Shown here one piece after another: positions 1 to 6,792 of a DNA stretch of 15,845 nucleotides; the stretch's first letter is position 1; each line of letters starts with the position of its first letter. A model generated the notes under the pieces. It saw nothing but the letters and a program-made list of their open reading frames with translations. It ran no database searches and was not told where the DNA came from. The stretch covers positions 1 to 15,845 of the forward strand of contig JAAOZY010000339.1 of the NCBI GenBank assembly GCA_012274205.1, given 5' to 3'. The DNA is from Betaproteobacteria bacterium (GTDB lineage Bacteria; Pseudomonadota; Gammaproteobacteria; Burkholderiales; SG8-39). The translations under genes were made by a program, and so were the position numbers.

Positions 1-241
1 ACGGCGTCGGCGCAAGCCGTACCGAAATGGCCGAAGGTGGACGAATGGAGCAGACTAAGGGTCCGTAACAAAAGTCCTTAGGTTACGGGCCGAATCAGGG
101 GAGCACGAGGGGAGGTCCCCCAAGGGGACTTTCACGTCAAGCGGGATCGAGACCTTCGGGGCGTATCCCCTCGTTTTGTTACGGACTCTTCCTTGCGCGC
201 GGAACGCGGAATCCGCCGCTGCAATGACTGAATGCAAATCC
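1..241. other. Left edge without a convincing gene
   Basis: No recognisable gene lies here. The first 81 bases can be read in plus frame 1 as an open stretch ending at TAG 79-81 (TASAQAVPKWPKVDEWSR...), with 13 of the first 17 codons ending in G or C. It could be the 3' tail of a gene entering from the left, but I recognise no family. Plus frame 3 is also open to TAA at 64-66. A 60-codon minus-strand ORF (55-237) covers most of the inverted-repeat element at 61-186 and is better explained as a by-product of that element. The minus-strand regulator at 242-955 ends just to the right, so this stretch also holds its 3' untranslated region and any terminator. Confidence 0.5.
61..186. repeat. 126-bp element with 13-bp perfect terminal inverted repeats
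   Basis: GTCCGTAACAAAA at 61-73 is the exact reverse complement of TTTTGTTACGGAC at 174-186. Directly inside the right arm, TCCCCTCG (166-173) pairs with CGAGGGGA (106-113). Inside that, GTCCCC (115-120) and GGGGAC (124-129) form a tight hairpin with a 3-base loop. The left side also offers competing pairings: CTAAGG 55-60 with CCTTAG 76-81, CCGTAAC 63-69 with GTTACGG 82-88, and AAAGTCC 71-77 with GGACTTT 126-132. I see no obvious target-site duplication and no transposase. Options are a MITE-like non-autonomous element, a repeated extragenic element, or a structured transcript end. The plus-strand stem CGAGGGGA/TCCCCTCG is followed by TTTTGTT, which resembles a terminator for a gene entering from the left. 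Confidence 0.55.
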
Positions 242-955
242 TCAGTGTGCCTGCAGCAGCTCCTGCAAGGGCCGGATCGGCGGGAGGCTGGTCAGGCGCG
301 CCATCAACACCCGCAGCGACGCGGCGCCGGTCTTCTCGCGTATGCTTCCCAGCTGGGTGCGCACCGTGCACAGGGCGACGCGCTGCTGCTGCGCGATCGC
401 CCCGACGCTCGATCCGCGCATGATCGCGGGCAGCAGCGCCTGCTCGGCCCCGGTGAGGCCATGGATCTGGCCGTAATGCCGCAGCGTCAGTGCTTCGCAG
501 GCGTCGCGCTTGCCCAGAACGACCAGGGCGAAAGGCGCATCGGGGGCAGCGGAGGGCGCACCCGCACTCAGCGGCACGAAGGAAAGCGCCAGTTCCCCAT
601 CGCATCCATTCAAGGCAAGCAGGCTGCGCTGGCCGTGATGGATGCTTGCCAGCGCGGCATCCAGTTTCGCGCCGTGGCGCGCCGAGCTCGCGCCGAGCCG
701 GCCCTGGCGCCGCCGCAGAAAGCGCTCCGCGCCCAGTTCCTGCCGTGCCAGCTGGTTTGCATGCAGTATCTTTGCATCGGCGCCGAGGACGATGAGGCCG
801 TAGTCGATTTCATCCAGCAGGCTCACAAGGATGCCGGAGTGCAGGCCCGCGCTCCCGCCTGGAACGGCGCTCGGTCGCAGCGCATTGGCGTAGCCCGCGG
901 GCGAAGCAAAGGCGTCATCGAAACTGCCGTGACCGTCCATCTGAGTGTCGTACAT
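242..955 (-). CDS. PAS-like/LuxR-type HTH transcriptional regulator
   Basis: This is a DNA-binding regulator of 237 residues. Residues about 40-150 look like a divergent PAS-type sensor domain (LLDEIDYGLIVLGADAKILHAN begins at about residue 46). Residues 167-221 are a LuxR-type helix-turn-helix: LTGAEQALLPAIMRG, then a recognition helix ending TVRTQLGSIREKTGA, as in PAS-LuxR proteins. There is no phosphoacceptor receiver domain, so it is not a classical response regulator. I chose the ATG at 955-953 because GGGAG lies about 8 bases upstream; an ATG 18 codons further up has no better site. It is divergent from the small membrane protein at 1204. The ligand and target genes cannot be read from the sequence. 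Confidence 0.85.
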   Translation of the reverse strand: MYDTQMDGHGSFDDAFASPAGYANALRPSAVPGGSAGLHSGILVSLLDEIDYGLIVLGADAKILHANQLARQELGAERFLRRRQGRLGASSARHGAKLDAALASIHHGQRSLLALNGCDGELALSFVPLSAGAPSAAPDAPFALVVLGKRDACEALTLRHYGQIHGLTGAEQALLPAIMRGSSVGAIAQQQRVALCTVRTQLGSIREKTGAASLRVLMARLTSLPPIRPLQELLQAH

Positions 956-1203
956 GCCCTTCTCCCTGTGCGTAACGATGCCTGCAGTGTAGAAACGGCA
1001 GTGGGGCAAGGGGTGTAACAGTTGCTGCGCGGCTGTGTGAACTATTTACCTTGACGCGGAAGGCCGCGCAGCGGACGGCGCGGCAGGCGTGATCTGCATT
1101 TCATCCATTTGAACGATGCCTGCCCCTCTTGCCCCCGGCACACTCGATTCCAAGCAAGGGTGGCGGCAACGCCATGGATTGCGGACAACAAGGAGGGACG
1201 CCA

Positions 1204-1335
1204 ATGCCGTATGCACTATTCGCCATCGGCCTGGTCTTTTGTATCTCCATCCTGCTGCTCGGCGTCTATCTGATCATTGCCGAAGCGATAGACACTGCCG
1301 GCAGCCCCGACGACGACGCAGGTTTGCGCGACTGA
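1204..1335 (+). CDS. 43-residue single-pass membrane microprotein
   Basis: This short ORF encodes one hydrophobic helix (residues about 3-26, PYALFAIGLVFCISILLLG and following) and an acidic, polar tail ending SPDDDAGLRD. A strong Shine-Dalgarno sequence, AAGGAGG, sits 7 bases before the ATG at 1204, which is why I prefer this start to the longer in-frame ORF from 1129. The upstream part (GGGNAMDCGQQGGTP) is low-complexity and looks untranslated. The predicted place is the inner membrane, with the acidic tail probably cytoplasmic or periplasmic; topology is not decided. I recognise no family. It converges on the dehydrogenase gene ending at 1356 and is divergent from the LuxR-type regulator, which could control it. 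Confidence 0.6.
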   Translation: MPYALFAIGLVFCISILLLGVYLIIAEAIDTAGSPDDDAGLRD

Positions 1336-1355
1336 ACCAAAGCGCGCAGCGCGAC

Positions 1356-2246
1356 CTAGCTTTCCAGCATGCGATAGATCTCGGTGTGGTCCGCCGCGCC
1401 GCTCAGTTTCGCCTCGGCGTCGGCCCATGATTTGAGCAAGACTTCGCCGAGCAGCGTTTGCGCCCCCAGGCTGTGCGCGAGGTCGGTGGCGATGTTGATG
1501 TCCTTCTTCATCAGCCCGAGGCTGAAGCCGGAGTTGAACTGCCCGGAAACGATGAACTGCATCAGCTTGTTCTCGGTGCTGTTGTTCTTGCCGGTGGAGG
1601 CGTTGAGCACCGCCACGATCTTGTCCGGCGCAATGCCGAATTCGGCGCCGACCTTGAGCGCCTCGCACGCGGCGAGCAGGCCCGCTGCCGATACATAGTT
1701 GTTGAGCGCCTTCATTGCATGACCCGAACCGAGCATCCCGGTTTCGATCACCGACTTGCCCATGCTCAGGAGCAGCGGCTTCAGCCGGGCAATCACCGCC
1801 GCGTCGCCCCCGGCCATGATCGCGAGCGATCCGTCGATGGCGCGCTTCACCCCGCCCGACACCGGCGCGTCGATCAGGTCCACGGCCGCCTGCTTCAGGC
1901 GCGGGCCGAGCTCGCGTGTGACACCGGGACGGGACGAACTCATGTCGATGACGACCGCGCCCGGCTTCAGCTGCGCGGCCAGCGCATCGCCCTCTCCGTA
2001 AAGCACCTGCTTCACCACGCTGCTGTCGGGGAGCATCAGGATCACGACCTCGCAGGCGCGTCCAAGCGCGGCGAGGCCGGGCGCCAGCGTGACCCCGCCC
2101 ACGGCGCCGATCGCCTCGAGCGCTGCCGCCGAGGCATCGTAGGCATGCAGCGCATAGCCGTGCGCGGCGATGCGCGTCGCCATCGGCAGGCCCATCTTGC
2201 CGATGCCGACGAAGCCGACCGCGTAGTTGCCCGTCCCCGTGCTCAT
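1356..2246 (-). CDS. NAD(P)-dependent 3-hydroxyisobutyrate dehydrogenase-family reductase
   Basis: This cytoplasmic beta-hydroxyacid dehydrogenase of 296 residues interconverts a 2-substituted 3-hydroxy acid and its semialdehyde with NAD(P). The Rossmann motif is G14-I-G16-K-M-G19 in VGFVGIGKMGLPMA. The family substrate loop DAPVSGG is at 126-132, followed by GSLAIMAGG. The catalytic lysine is K179 in GSGHAMKALNN, with N182/N183 after it, and the C-terminal LMKKDI motif is present at about 245-250. All hallmarks are intact and the length is normal. Its start ATGA overlaps the stop of the upstream carboxymuconolactone decarboxylase-like gene by 4 bases, so the two are probably translationally coupled. 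It is the last gene of a four-gene operon. The substrate is not determined: hydroxyisobutyrate, tartronate semialdehyde or a sulfonated aldehyde all fit the family. Confidence 0.9.
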   Translation of the reverse strand: MSTGTGNYAVGFVGIGKMGLPMATRIAAHGYALHAYDASAAALEAIGAVGGVTLAPGLAALGRACEVVILMLPDSSVVKQVLYGEGDALAAQLKPGAVVIDMSSSRPGVTRELGPRLKQAAVDLIDAPVSGGVKRAIDGSLAIMAGGDAAVIARLKPLLLSMGKSVIETGMLGSGHAMKALNNYVSAAGLLAACEALKVGAEFGIAPDKIVAVLNASTGKNNSTENKLMQFIVSGQFNSGFSLGLMKKDINIATDLAHSLGAQTLLGEVLLKSWADAEAKLSGAADHTEIYRMLES

Positions 2247-2626
2247 TTCTTCGCGTCAACCTCGGCGAACACTTCCTTCGCCACGCGCATCGCGTCCAGC
2301 GCCGCGGGCACGCCGCAATAGATCGCCGCCTGCAGGAATACCTCGCGAATTTCAATCCGGCTGAGGCCGTTGTTGAGCGCACCGAGCACATGCAGCTTGA
2401 TTTCGTGCGGGCGGTTGAGCGCGGTGAGCATGGCGAGGTTGAGGAAGCTGCGCGTCTTGCGGTCGAGTTCGGGCCGCGTCCACACCGTGCCCCAGCAGTA
2501 TTCGGTCACCAGATCCTGCATCGGCTTGCTGAATTCGTCCGGCGCCTTCACCGACTTGTCCACGTACTCGGCGCCCAGCACGGCGCGCCTGACTGCGAGC
2601 CCTTCGTCGTAGGTTTTCTTGTCCAT
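2243..2626 (-). CDS. Carboxymuconolactone decarboxylase (PcaC-like) family protein
   Basis: This is a small protein of 127 residues whose whole length matches the PcaC type of the carboxymuconolactone decarboxylase/AhpD fold. The family pattern is clear: CWGTVWTRPELDRKTRSFLNLAML at about 44-67, then EIKLHVLGALNNGLSRIEI and a C-terminal YCGVPAALDAMRVAKEV. The peroxidase-type CxxC of AhpD is absent, which favours the decarboxylase-like subgroup. PcaC acts in the protocatechuate branch of the beta-ketoadipate pathway, but no other pca gene is nearby, so a role in a different carboxylic-acid route is equally possible. AAGGAG lies 7 bases before the ATG at 2626. It sits 47 bases after the decarboxylase beta subunit and overlaps the next gene by 4 bases. 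Confidence 0.88.
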   Translation of the reverse strand: MDKKTYDEGLAVRRAVLGAEYVDKSVKAPDEFSKPMQDLVTEYCWGTVWTRPELDRKTRSFLNLAMLTALNRPHEIKLHVLGALNNGLSRIEIREVFLQAAIYCGVPAALDAMRVAKEVFAEVDAKK

Positions 2627-2673
2627 GCGTATGCTCCTTCAGGGGTTGAATGATCGCCGTGCTGGTCCGATGG

Positions 2674-3276
2674 CTATTGATGCGCCGCCTGCGGCCCCAG
2701 CAGCGCGGCGCGGAAGCGGTTTTTCAGCAGCGCGCCGTCGCGCGGCGGCAGCACCAGCGGCAGCCGCTCCGCATCGATTTTGACCTGCGCGAACACGGTG
2801 CCCGCTCCGGCGTGGATGCGCTGTTTCAGTTGCAACACCTCCGCCCCGGTGCGCACGCTGTAGCTGTGCGCGATGCCGGCGGCCTTGGCCATCCCCGCGA
2901 GGTCGACGCCGTGCGCGGTGTGCGTCTCCTGCATGCCGGTCTCGCCATAGCGTTCGTTGTCGAGCACCACGATGGAGAGGTTGCGCGGCCGCTGCACCGC
3001 AATCGTGGCAAGCGCGCCCGTGCCCATCAGCATCTCACCGTCGCCGGTGATTACCAGCACCTTTTTCTTCGGCTGCGCCAGCGCGAGGCCGAGGCCGATC
3101 ATCGCCGCCCCGCCCATTGCCCCCCACAGCGGAAAATTGAGCTCGTGATCGCCGGCGTCGGTAATGTCCCAGGTGGGCGCGCCCAGCCCTCCGACCACCA
3201 GCAGCCCGCCGCGCCCGGCCAGCAGCTGCTTCACGACTTCACGACGATGCAGTCGTCTGCCTGTTTGTTTGCTCAT
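2674..3276 (-). CDS. TPP-dependent 2-oxoacid decarboxylase, beta subunit (sulfopyruvate/phosphonopyruvate decarboxylase type)
   Basis: This 200-residue protein is the thiamine-pyrophosphate-binding (PP) half of a split decarboxylase. The cofactor motif runs from GDG (78-80, in VITGDGEMLMGTGAL) to N107 (VVLDNERYGETG), which is the normal GDG-to-Asn spacing. WGAMGGAAMIGLGLALAQPKK precedes it, as in sulfopyruvate and phosphonopyruvate decarboxylases. I start it at the ATG at 3276, whose ATGA overlaps the stop of the alpha subunit. A longer in-frame ORF reaching 3705 is arginine-rich, runs over the alpha gene and is not credible. Working with the alpha subunit, it should decarboxylate a 2-oxo acid to the aldehyde in the cytoplasm. 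Substrate identity (sulfopyruvate, phosphonopyruvate or another 3-substituted pyruvate) cannot be settled by eye. Confidence 0.88.
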   Translation of the reverse strand: MSKQTGRRLHRREVVKQLLAGRGGLLVVGGLGAPTWDITDAGDHELNFPLWGAMGGAAMIGLGLALAQPKKKVLVITGDGEMLMGTGALATIAVQRPRNLSIVVLDNERYGETGMQETHTAHGVDLAGMAKAAGIAHSYSVRTGAEVLQLKQRIHAGAGTVFAQVKIDAERLPLVLPPRDGALLKNRFRAALLGPQAAHQ

Positions 3277-3821
3277 TGGGACACGCTCTGGGTGAGTTTG
3301 CGAAAGTCCTTGGCACCGAGCGCGCGCTGTCCGATCAAGAGCGCAACCGGGCGATAGGTGTTGAAAGCGAGGCGCAGCGCCCCCGACGCCATCTCGATGA
3401 TCTCCCCGGACGTGTCGGCGCGCTTGACGATCACGCCCATCGCTTCGAGCACCGCCTGGGTCGCATTGCCCATGGGGATCTGCGCCGGGTTGAATTCGCC
3501 GTGGTCGCCGCGCATGGTGACCAGCATCAGCAGCGGAAACTGGCAGGCGATCGGCAGGGTGAGCATGTTGATGCAGTTGCCCACGCCGCTGCTTTGCAAC
3601 AGCAGCACGCCCTTTTCGCCGCCGAGCCAGGCGCCCGCCAGCTGCGCCACACCCTCCTCTTCGGTGGTGAGCCTGACCACGCGCATGGATTTGTCTTTTT
3701 CGCACAGCCTGATCAGGCGTGCATGCCCCGCGTCAGGGACGATTGCCACCTGGCGCACTTCGGCCGCGCGCAGCAGCGCGTGCAGCGCGTCGGGCCAGGC
3801 GGACTCGGCGGTTGGTTTCAT
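3273..3821 (-). CDS. TPP-dependent 2-oxoacid decarboxylase, alpha subunit (pyrimidine-binding half)
   Basis: This 182-residue protein is the PYR half of the split decarboxylase. TEEEG at 53-57 carries the glutamate (probably E56) that activates the thiamine ring. QSSGVGNCINMLTLP at 76-90 is the typical stretch following it in sulfopyruvate decarboxylase alpha and the N-terminal domain of phosphonopyruvate decarboxylase, and MRGDHGEFNPAQIPMG follows. I chose the ATG at 3821 (MKPTAESAW) over one at 3890 because the family begins close to it and the extra 23 residues look non-coding and cover the promoter. The ribosome site is weak. It is the first gene of the operon continuing to 1356 and is divergent from glnS across 150 bases. 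Confidence 0.87.
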   Translation of the reverse strand: MKPTAESAWPDALHALLRAAEVRQVAIVPDAGHARLIRLCEKDKSMRVVRLTTEEEGVAQLAGAWLGGEKGVLLLQSSGVGNCINMLTLPIACQFPLLMLVTMRGDHGEFNPAQIPMGNATQAVLEAMGVIVKRADTSGEIIEMASGALRLAFNTYRPVALLIGQRALGAKDFRKLTQSVSQ

Positions 3822-3860
3822 GTGGATTCCGTGAGGGTGTAGGGGAAGCGAACGATGCCG

Positions 3861-3866
3861 ATCATA
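3861..3866 (-). promoter_or_regulatory. Candidate -10 for the decarboxylase operon
   Basis: On the minus strand this reads TATGAT, one base from the TATAAT consensus, 40 bases upstream of the alpha-subunit ATG. The matching -35 position (3884-3889, TGCCCG) is poor, so an activator may be needed. It is the best sigma70-like match in the gap between this operon and glnS. Confidence 0.35.
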
Positions 3867-3932
3867 CAATATCGCAGCGGCGGCGGGCATGGCCGCATGC
3901 TTGGATTTCTGCGTCGGGATTGCGCGCTGGGG

Positions 3933-3938
3933 TAAAAT
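3933..3938 (+). promoter_or_regulatory. Candidate -10 of the glnS promoter
   Basis: TAAAAT lies in the context GGGGTAAAATC, a -10 arrangement often seen before housekeeping genes of betaproteobacteria. No good -35 is visible at 16-18 bases upstream (TGCGTC at 3910-3915). Transcription would start at about 3944-3946, placing the first nucleotides of the message at or next to an ATG at 3944. Confidence 0.45.
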
Positions 3939-3943
3939 CGTGC

Positions 3944-3979
3944 ATGCCTACCGCCACGCCCATGCCCAGCCATGAATAA
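3944..3979 (+). CDS. Possible 11-codon leader peptide overlapping the glnS start
   Basis: An ATG at 3944 opens the short frame MPTATPMPSHE, whose TAA stop (3977-3979) overlaps the glnS ATG at 3972 by eight bases in another frame. The first base lies about where transcription should begin from the -10 at 3933-3938, so the message could be almost leaderless at this ATG. No Shine-Dalgarno sequence precedes either this ATG or that of glnS. Termination-reinitiation could therefore be how glnS is translated. This is inference from position only; a frame this short may be chance. Confidence 0.25.
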   Translation: MPTATPMPSHE

Positions 3980-5741
3980 GCCGGCCGTCACACCCGCCGC
4001 GCACTTCACCAACTTCATCCGCAACATCATCGACACGGACCTGGCCAGCGGCAGGTACGCCTCGCGCACCTGGGGCGGGCGGCCCGGCCCGGCGGCGGCG
4101 CACGCGGGCGCACCTTCCGATCCGGCCAGAATCCGCACGCGCTTTCCGCCCGAGCCCAACGGCTACCTGCACTTCGGCCACGCCAAGTCGATCTGCCTCA
4201 ACTTCGGCCTCGCGCGCGACTACGGCGGCGTGTGCCACATGCGCTTCGACGACACCAATCCGGAAAAGGAAGAACAGGAGTACGTCGACTCCATCCTCGC
4301 GGCGGTGCGCTGGCTCGGCTTCGACTGGAGCGCCCACGGCACCGAGCACCTGTACCATGCGAGCGACTACTTCAATTTCATGTACCAGGCGGCCGAATAC
4401 CTGGTCGGCGCCGGCCACGCCTATGTCGACGAGCAGAGCGCGGAGGAGCTGCGCGCCACGCGCGGCACGCTCACCGAGCACGGCCAGGCGAGCCCCTGGC
4501 GCGAGCGCCCGGCGGCCGAATCGCTCGCGCGGCTGCGCGAGATGCGCTTAGGCAAACATGCGGACGGCAGCATGGTGCTGCGCGCGAAAATCGACATGAC
4601 CTCGCCCAACATCAACCTGCGCGACCCGGCGATTTACCGGATCAGAAAGGCGACGCATCACCGCACCGGCGACACCTGGTGCATCTACCCGATGTACGCC
4701 TACGCCCATCCGATCGAGGACGCGCTGGAGCAGATCACCCATTCCATCTGCACCCTCGAATTCGAGGACCAGCGCCCGTTCTACGACTGGCTGCTGGCGC
4801 GCCTGTCCGAAGGCGGGCTGCTGGCGCGGCCGCTGCCGCAGCAGATCGAGTTCGCCCGGCTCAACCTCTCCTATGTCGTGCTGTCCAAGCGCAAGCTGAT
4901 CCAGCTGGTGGACGAAGGGCATGTCGACGGCTGGGACGATCCGCGCCTGCCGACCCTGGTGGCGGCGCGCCGGCGCGGTTACACCCCCGAAGGCTTCCGC
5001 CTGTTCGCCGAGCGCATCGGCGTGTCCAAGTCCGACGCCTGGATCGACTACAGCGTGCTCGAAGAATGCATGCGCGAGCACCTGAACGAGGTCGCGCCGC
5101 GGCGCACCGCCGTACTCGATCCGGTGAAACTCGTCATCGACAACTACCCCGAAGGCGCGGCGGAGGAATGCCTCGCGCCCAACCACCCGCAGAAGCCCGA
5201 ACTGGGCAAGCGCGCACTGCCGTTTTCGCGCGAGCTGTGGATCGAGCGCGAGGATTTCATGGAGGCCCCGAGCAAGGGCTACTTCCGTCTGTATGCGGGA
5301 AACAGGGTGCGCCTGCGCTACGGCTTCGTGATCGAATGCACCGGCTGCGACAAGGACGCTGCGGGCAGGGTCAGCGCGGTGCATTGTAATTATTTCGCCG
5401 ACAGCAAGTCGGGCACGCCCGGTGCCGATATCTACAAGGTGAAGGGCAATATCCACTGGGTTTCGGCCGCGCATGCCTACCAGTGCGAAGTGCGGCTCTA
5501 CGACCGGCTATTCAAATCACCGCATCCCGGCGCGGGCGAACGCGATTTTCTGCTGGACCTGAACCCGGACGCAAAGAAGGTAATCAGTGCGCAGCTCGAG
5601 CCTTCGCTGCAGCAGGCGCAGCCGGAAGAGCGCTTCCAGTTCGAGCGGCACGGCTATTTCGTCGCCGATCGCATCGACTCGATGCCCGGCGCGCCGGTGT
5701 TCAACCGGGCAGTGACGTTGAAGGACACCTGGCAGAAATAG
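3972..5741 (+). CDS. glnS: Glutaminyl-tRNA synthetase
   Basis: This class I enzyme charges tRNA-Gln with glutamine using ATP in the cytoplasm. The HIGH motif appears as HFGH (67-70) within PPEPNGYLHFGHAKSICLNFG. The KMSKS-type motif is VLSKR (303-307), the GlnRS form. RFDDTNPEKEEQEYVDSI (91-108) is diagnostic for the family. The C-terminal anticodon-binding beta-barrels are complete, ending VFNRAVTLKDTW. It is 589 residues against 554 in E. coli. Part of the excess is a 20-odd-residue Gly/Ala/Pro-rich insertion (about 30-52) between DLASGRY and RTRFPPEPNG that is absent from E. coli GlnRS. No clear ribosome site precedes the ATG. A zinc-independent reductase gene follows 34 bases downstream on the same strand. 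Confidence 0.98.
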   Translation: MNKPAVTPAAHFTNFIRNIIDTDLASGRYASRTWGGRPGPAAAHAGAPSDPARIRTRFPPEPNGYLHFGHAKSICLNFGLARDYGGVCHMRFDDTNPEKEEQEYVDSILAAVRWLGFDWSAHGTEHLYHASDYFNFMYQAAEYLVGAGHAYVDEQSAEELRATRGTLTEHGQASPWRERPAAESLARLREMRLGKHADGSMVLRAKIDMTSPNINLRDPAIYRIRKATHHRTGDTWCIYPMYAYAHPIEDALEQITHSICTLEFEDQRPFYDWLLARLSEGGLLARPLPQQIEFARLNLSYVVLSKRKLIQLVDEGHVDGWDDPRLPTLVAARRRGYTPEGFRLFAERIGVSKSDAWIDYSVLEECMREHLNEVAPRRTAVLDPVKLVIDNYPEGAAEECLAPNHPQKPELGKRALPFSRELWIEREDFMEAPSKGYFRLYAGNRVRLRYGFVIECTGCDKDAAGRVSAVHCNYFADSKSGTPGADIYKVKGNIHWVSAAHAYQCEVRLYDRLFKSPHPGAGERDFLLDLNPDAKKVISAQLEPSLQQAQPEERFQFERHGYFVADRIDSMPGAPVFNRAVTLKDTWQK

Positions 5742-5775
5742 GCGGCCGGGAATTTTCGCTTCAGGGGAGAAATGA

Positions 5776-6792
5776 ATGAAAGCCGTCGGCCTGTACCGCT
5801 ATCTGCCCATCGACGATCCCGAGTCCTTTCTCGACCTGGAACTGGATACACCGCAAGCGAGCGGGCGCGATCTGCTGGTCGAAGTGAAGGCGATATCGGT
5901 GAATCCGGTCGACGCCAAGCGGCGCGCGCCCAAGGACCTGGTCGAAAAAACGCCGCGCGTGCTCGGCTGGGATGTCGCCGGCGTGGTCAAGGCGGCCGGG
6001 CCGCAGGTCGTGCTGTTCAAGCCCGGCGACGCGGTGTACTACGCCGGCAGCATCCTGCGTCCGGGCGGAAACTGCGAATTTCACCTGGTCGACGAACGAA
6101 TCGTCGGCAGGAAGCCGGCAAACCTCAGCTTCGCCGAAGCAGCGGCGCTGCCGCTCACCACCATCACCGCCTGGGAAGGCCTGTTCGATCGCATGGGCAT
6201 TTCGCGCGCAGGCGCCGATGCTGGCAAAACGCTGCTCATCATCGGCGGCGCTGGCGGCGTGGGCTCGATCGCGATCCAGCTGGCGAAGAAACTCGCCGGC
6301 CTGACGGTCGTCGCCACCGCCTCGCGGCCGGAATCGGCGGCCTGGGTGCGCGCGCTCGGCGCGGACCAGGTCGTCGATCACAACCAGGACCTGGCGCCGC
6401 AACTCGAAGCGCTGGGGATGAAGGAAGTCGATTACATCTTCTGCCTCAACAACACCGACCGCTGGCTGCCTGCGTTCGCGCCCATCATCAAGCCGCAAGG
6501 AAAAATCTGCGCCGTCGTCTCGGCGCTGAAGCCCGTGGATCTGACGCCGTTGATGGGCAAGAGCGTGAGCCTTGCCTGGGAATTCATGTTTACGCGCTCC
6601 GGCTTCCACACGCCGGACATGATCGAGCAGCATCATCTGCTCGATGCGACCGCGGCGCTGATCGAGGCGGGCGCGCTGAAGACCACGCTCAGCGCCAATC
6701 TCGGCAAGATCAACGCGGCAAATCTCAAACGCGCGCACCAGCTGATCGAAGCGGGACACACGCTGGGCAAAATCGTGCTCGAGGGATTTTGA
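5776..6792 (+). CDS. Medium-chain dehydrogenase/reductase (zinc-independent quinone reductase-like)
   Basis: This 338-residue cytoplasmic oxidoreductase of the MDR superfamily is probably NADPH-dependent and acts on a quinone, enone or similar carbonyl. The N-terminal GroES-like domain contains KAISVNPVDAKRR and RVLGWDVAGVV. The cofactor-binding motif GGAGGVGS is at 157-164, followed by IAIQLAKKL. AALPLTTITAWEGLFDRM is typical of the quinone-oxidoreductase/AL-MDR branch. The cysteines that bind catalytic and structural zinc in alcohol dehydrogenases are missing, so the common label 'zinc-binding alcohol dehydrogenase family' is misleading. AGGGGAG is correctly spaced from the ATG at 5776. A second ATG four bases earlier leads only into a shadow frame. 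Its TGA overlaps the TTG start of the MFS gene. Confidence 0.93.
   Translation: MKAVGLYRYLPIDDPESFLDLELDTPQASGRDLLVEVKAISVNPVDAKRRAPKDLVEKTPRVLGWDVAGVVKAAGPQVVLFKPGDAVYYAGSILRPGGNCEFHLVDERIVGRKPANLSFAEAAALPLTTITAWEGLFDRMGISRAGADAGKTLLIIGGAGGVGSIAIQLAKKLAGLTVVATASRPESAAWVRALGADQVVDHNQDLAPQLEALGMKEVDYIFCLNNTDRWLPAFAPIIKPQGKICAVVSALKPVDLTPLMGKSVSLAWEFMFTRSGFHTPDMIEQHHLLDATAALIEAGALKTTLSANLGKINAANLKRAHQLIEAGHTLGKIVLEGF

Noticed and set aside
55..237. 60-residue minus-strand ORF over the inverted-repeat element
   Set aside because: It lies almost wholly inside the structured element and lacks a ribosome site I can accept. Similar peptides would be by-products of a dispersed repeat.
1064..1083. 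Hairpin CCGCGC/GCGCGG upstream of the microprotein
   Set aside because: Short GC-only stems are frequent at this base composition, and no T-tract or regulatory context supports it.
2243..2626. Naming this gene pcaC and assigning it to protocatechuate degradation
   Set aside because: The fold matches, but no other beta-ketoadipate genes are present and its operon partners point elsewhere.
2674..3705. A 343-codon version of the decarboxylase beta subunit
   Set aside because: The extra N-terminal part is low-complexity and overlaps the alpha-subunit gene. The ATG at 3276, overlapping the alpha stop, fits the family length.
4548..5474. Long minus-strand ORF antisense to glnS, with similar ones at 5761-6855, 1458-2321 and 176-1018
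   Set aside because: These are typical antisense shadows in high-GC DNA: no family motifs, biased composition, and complete overlap with well-identified genes.
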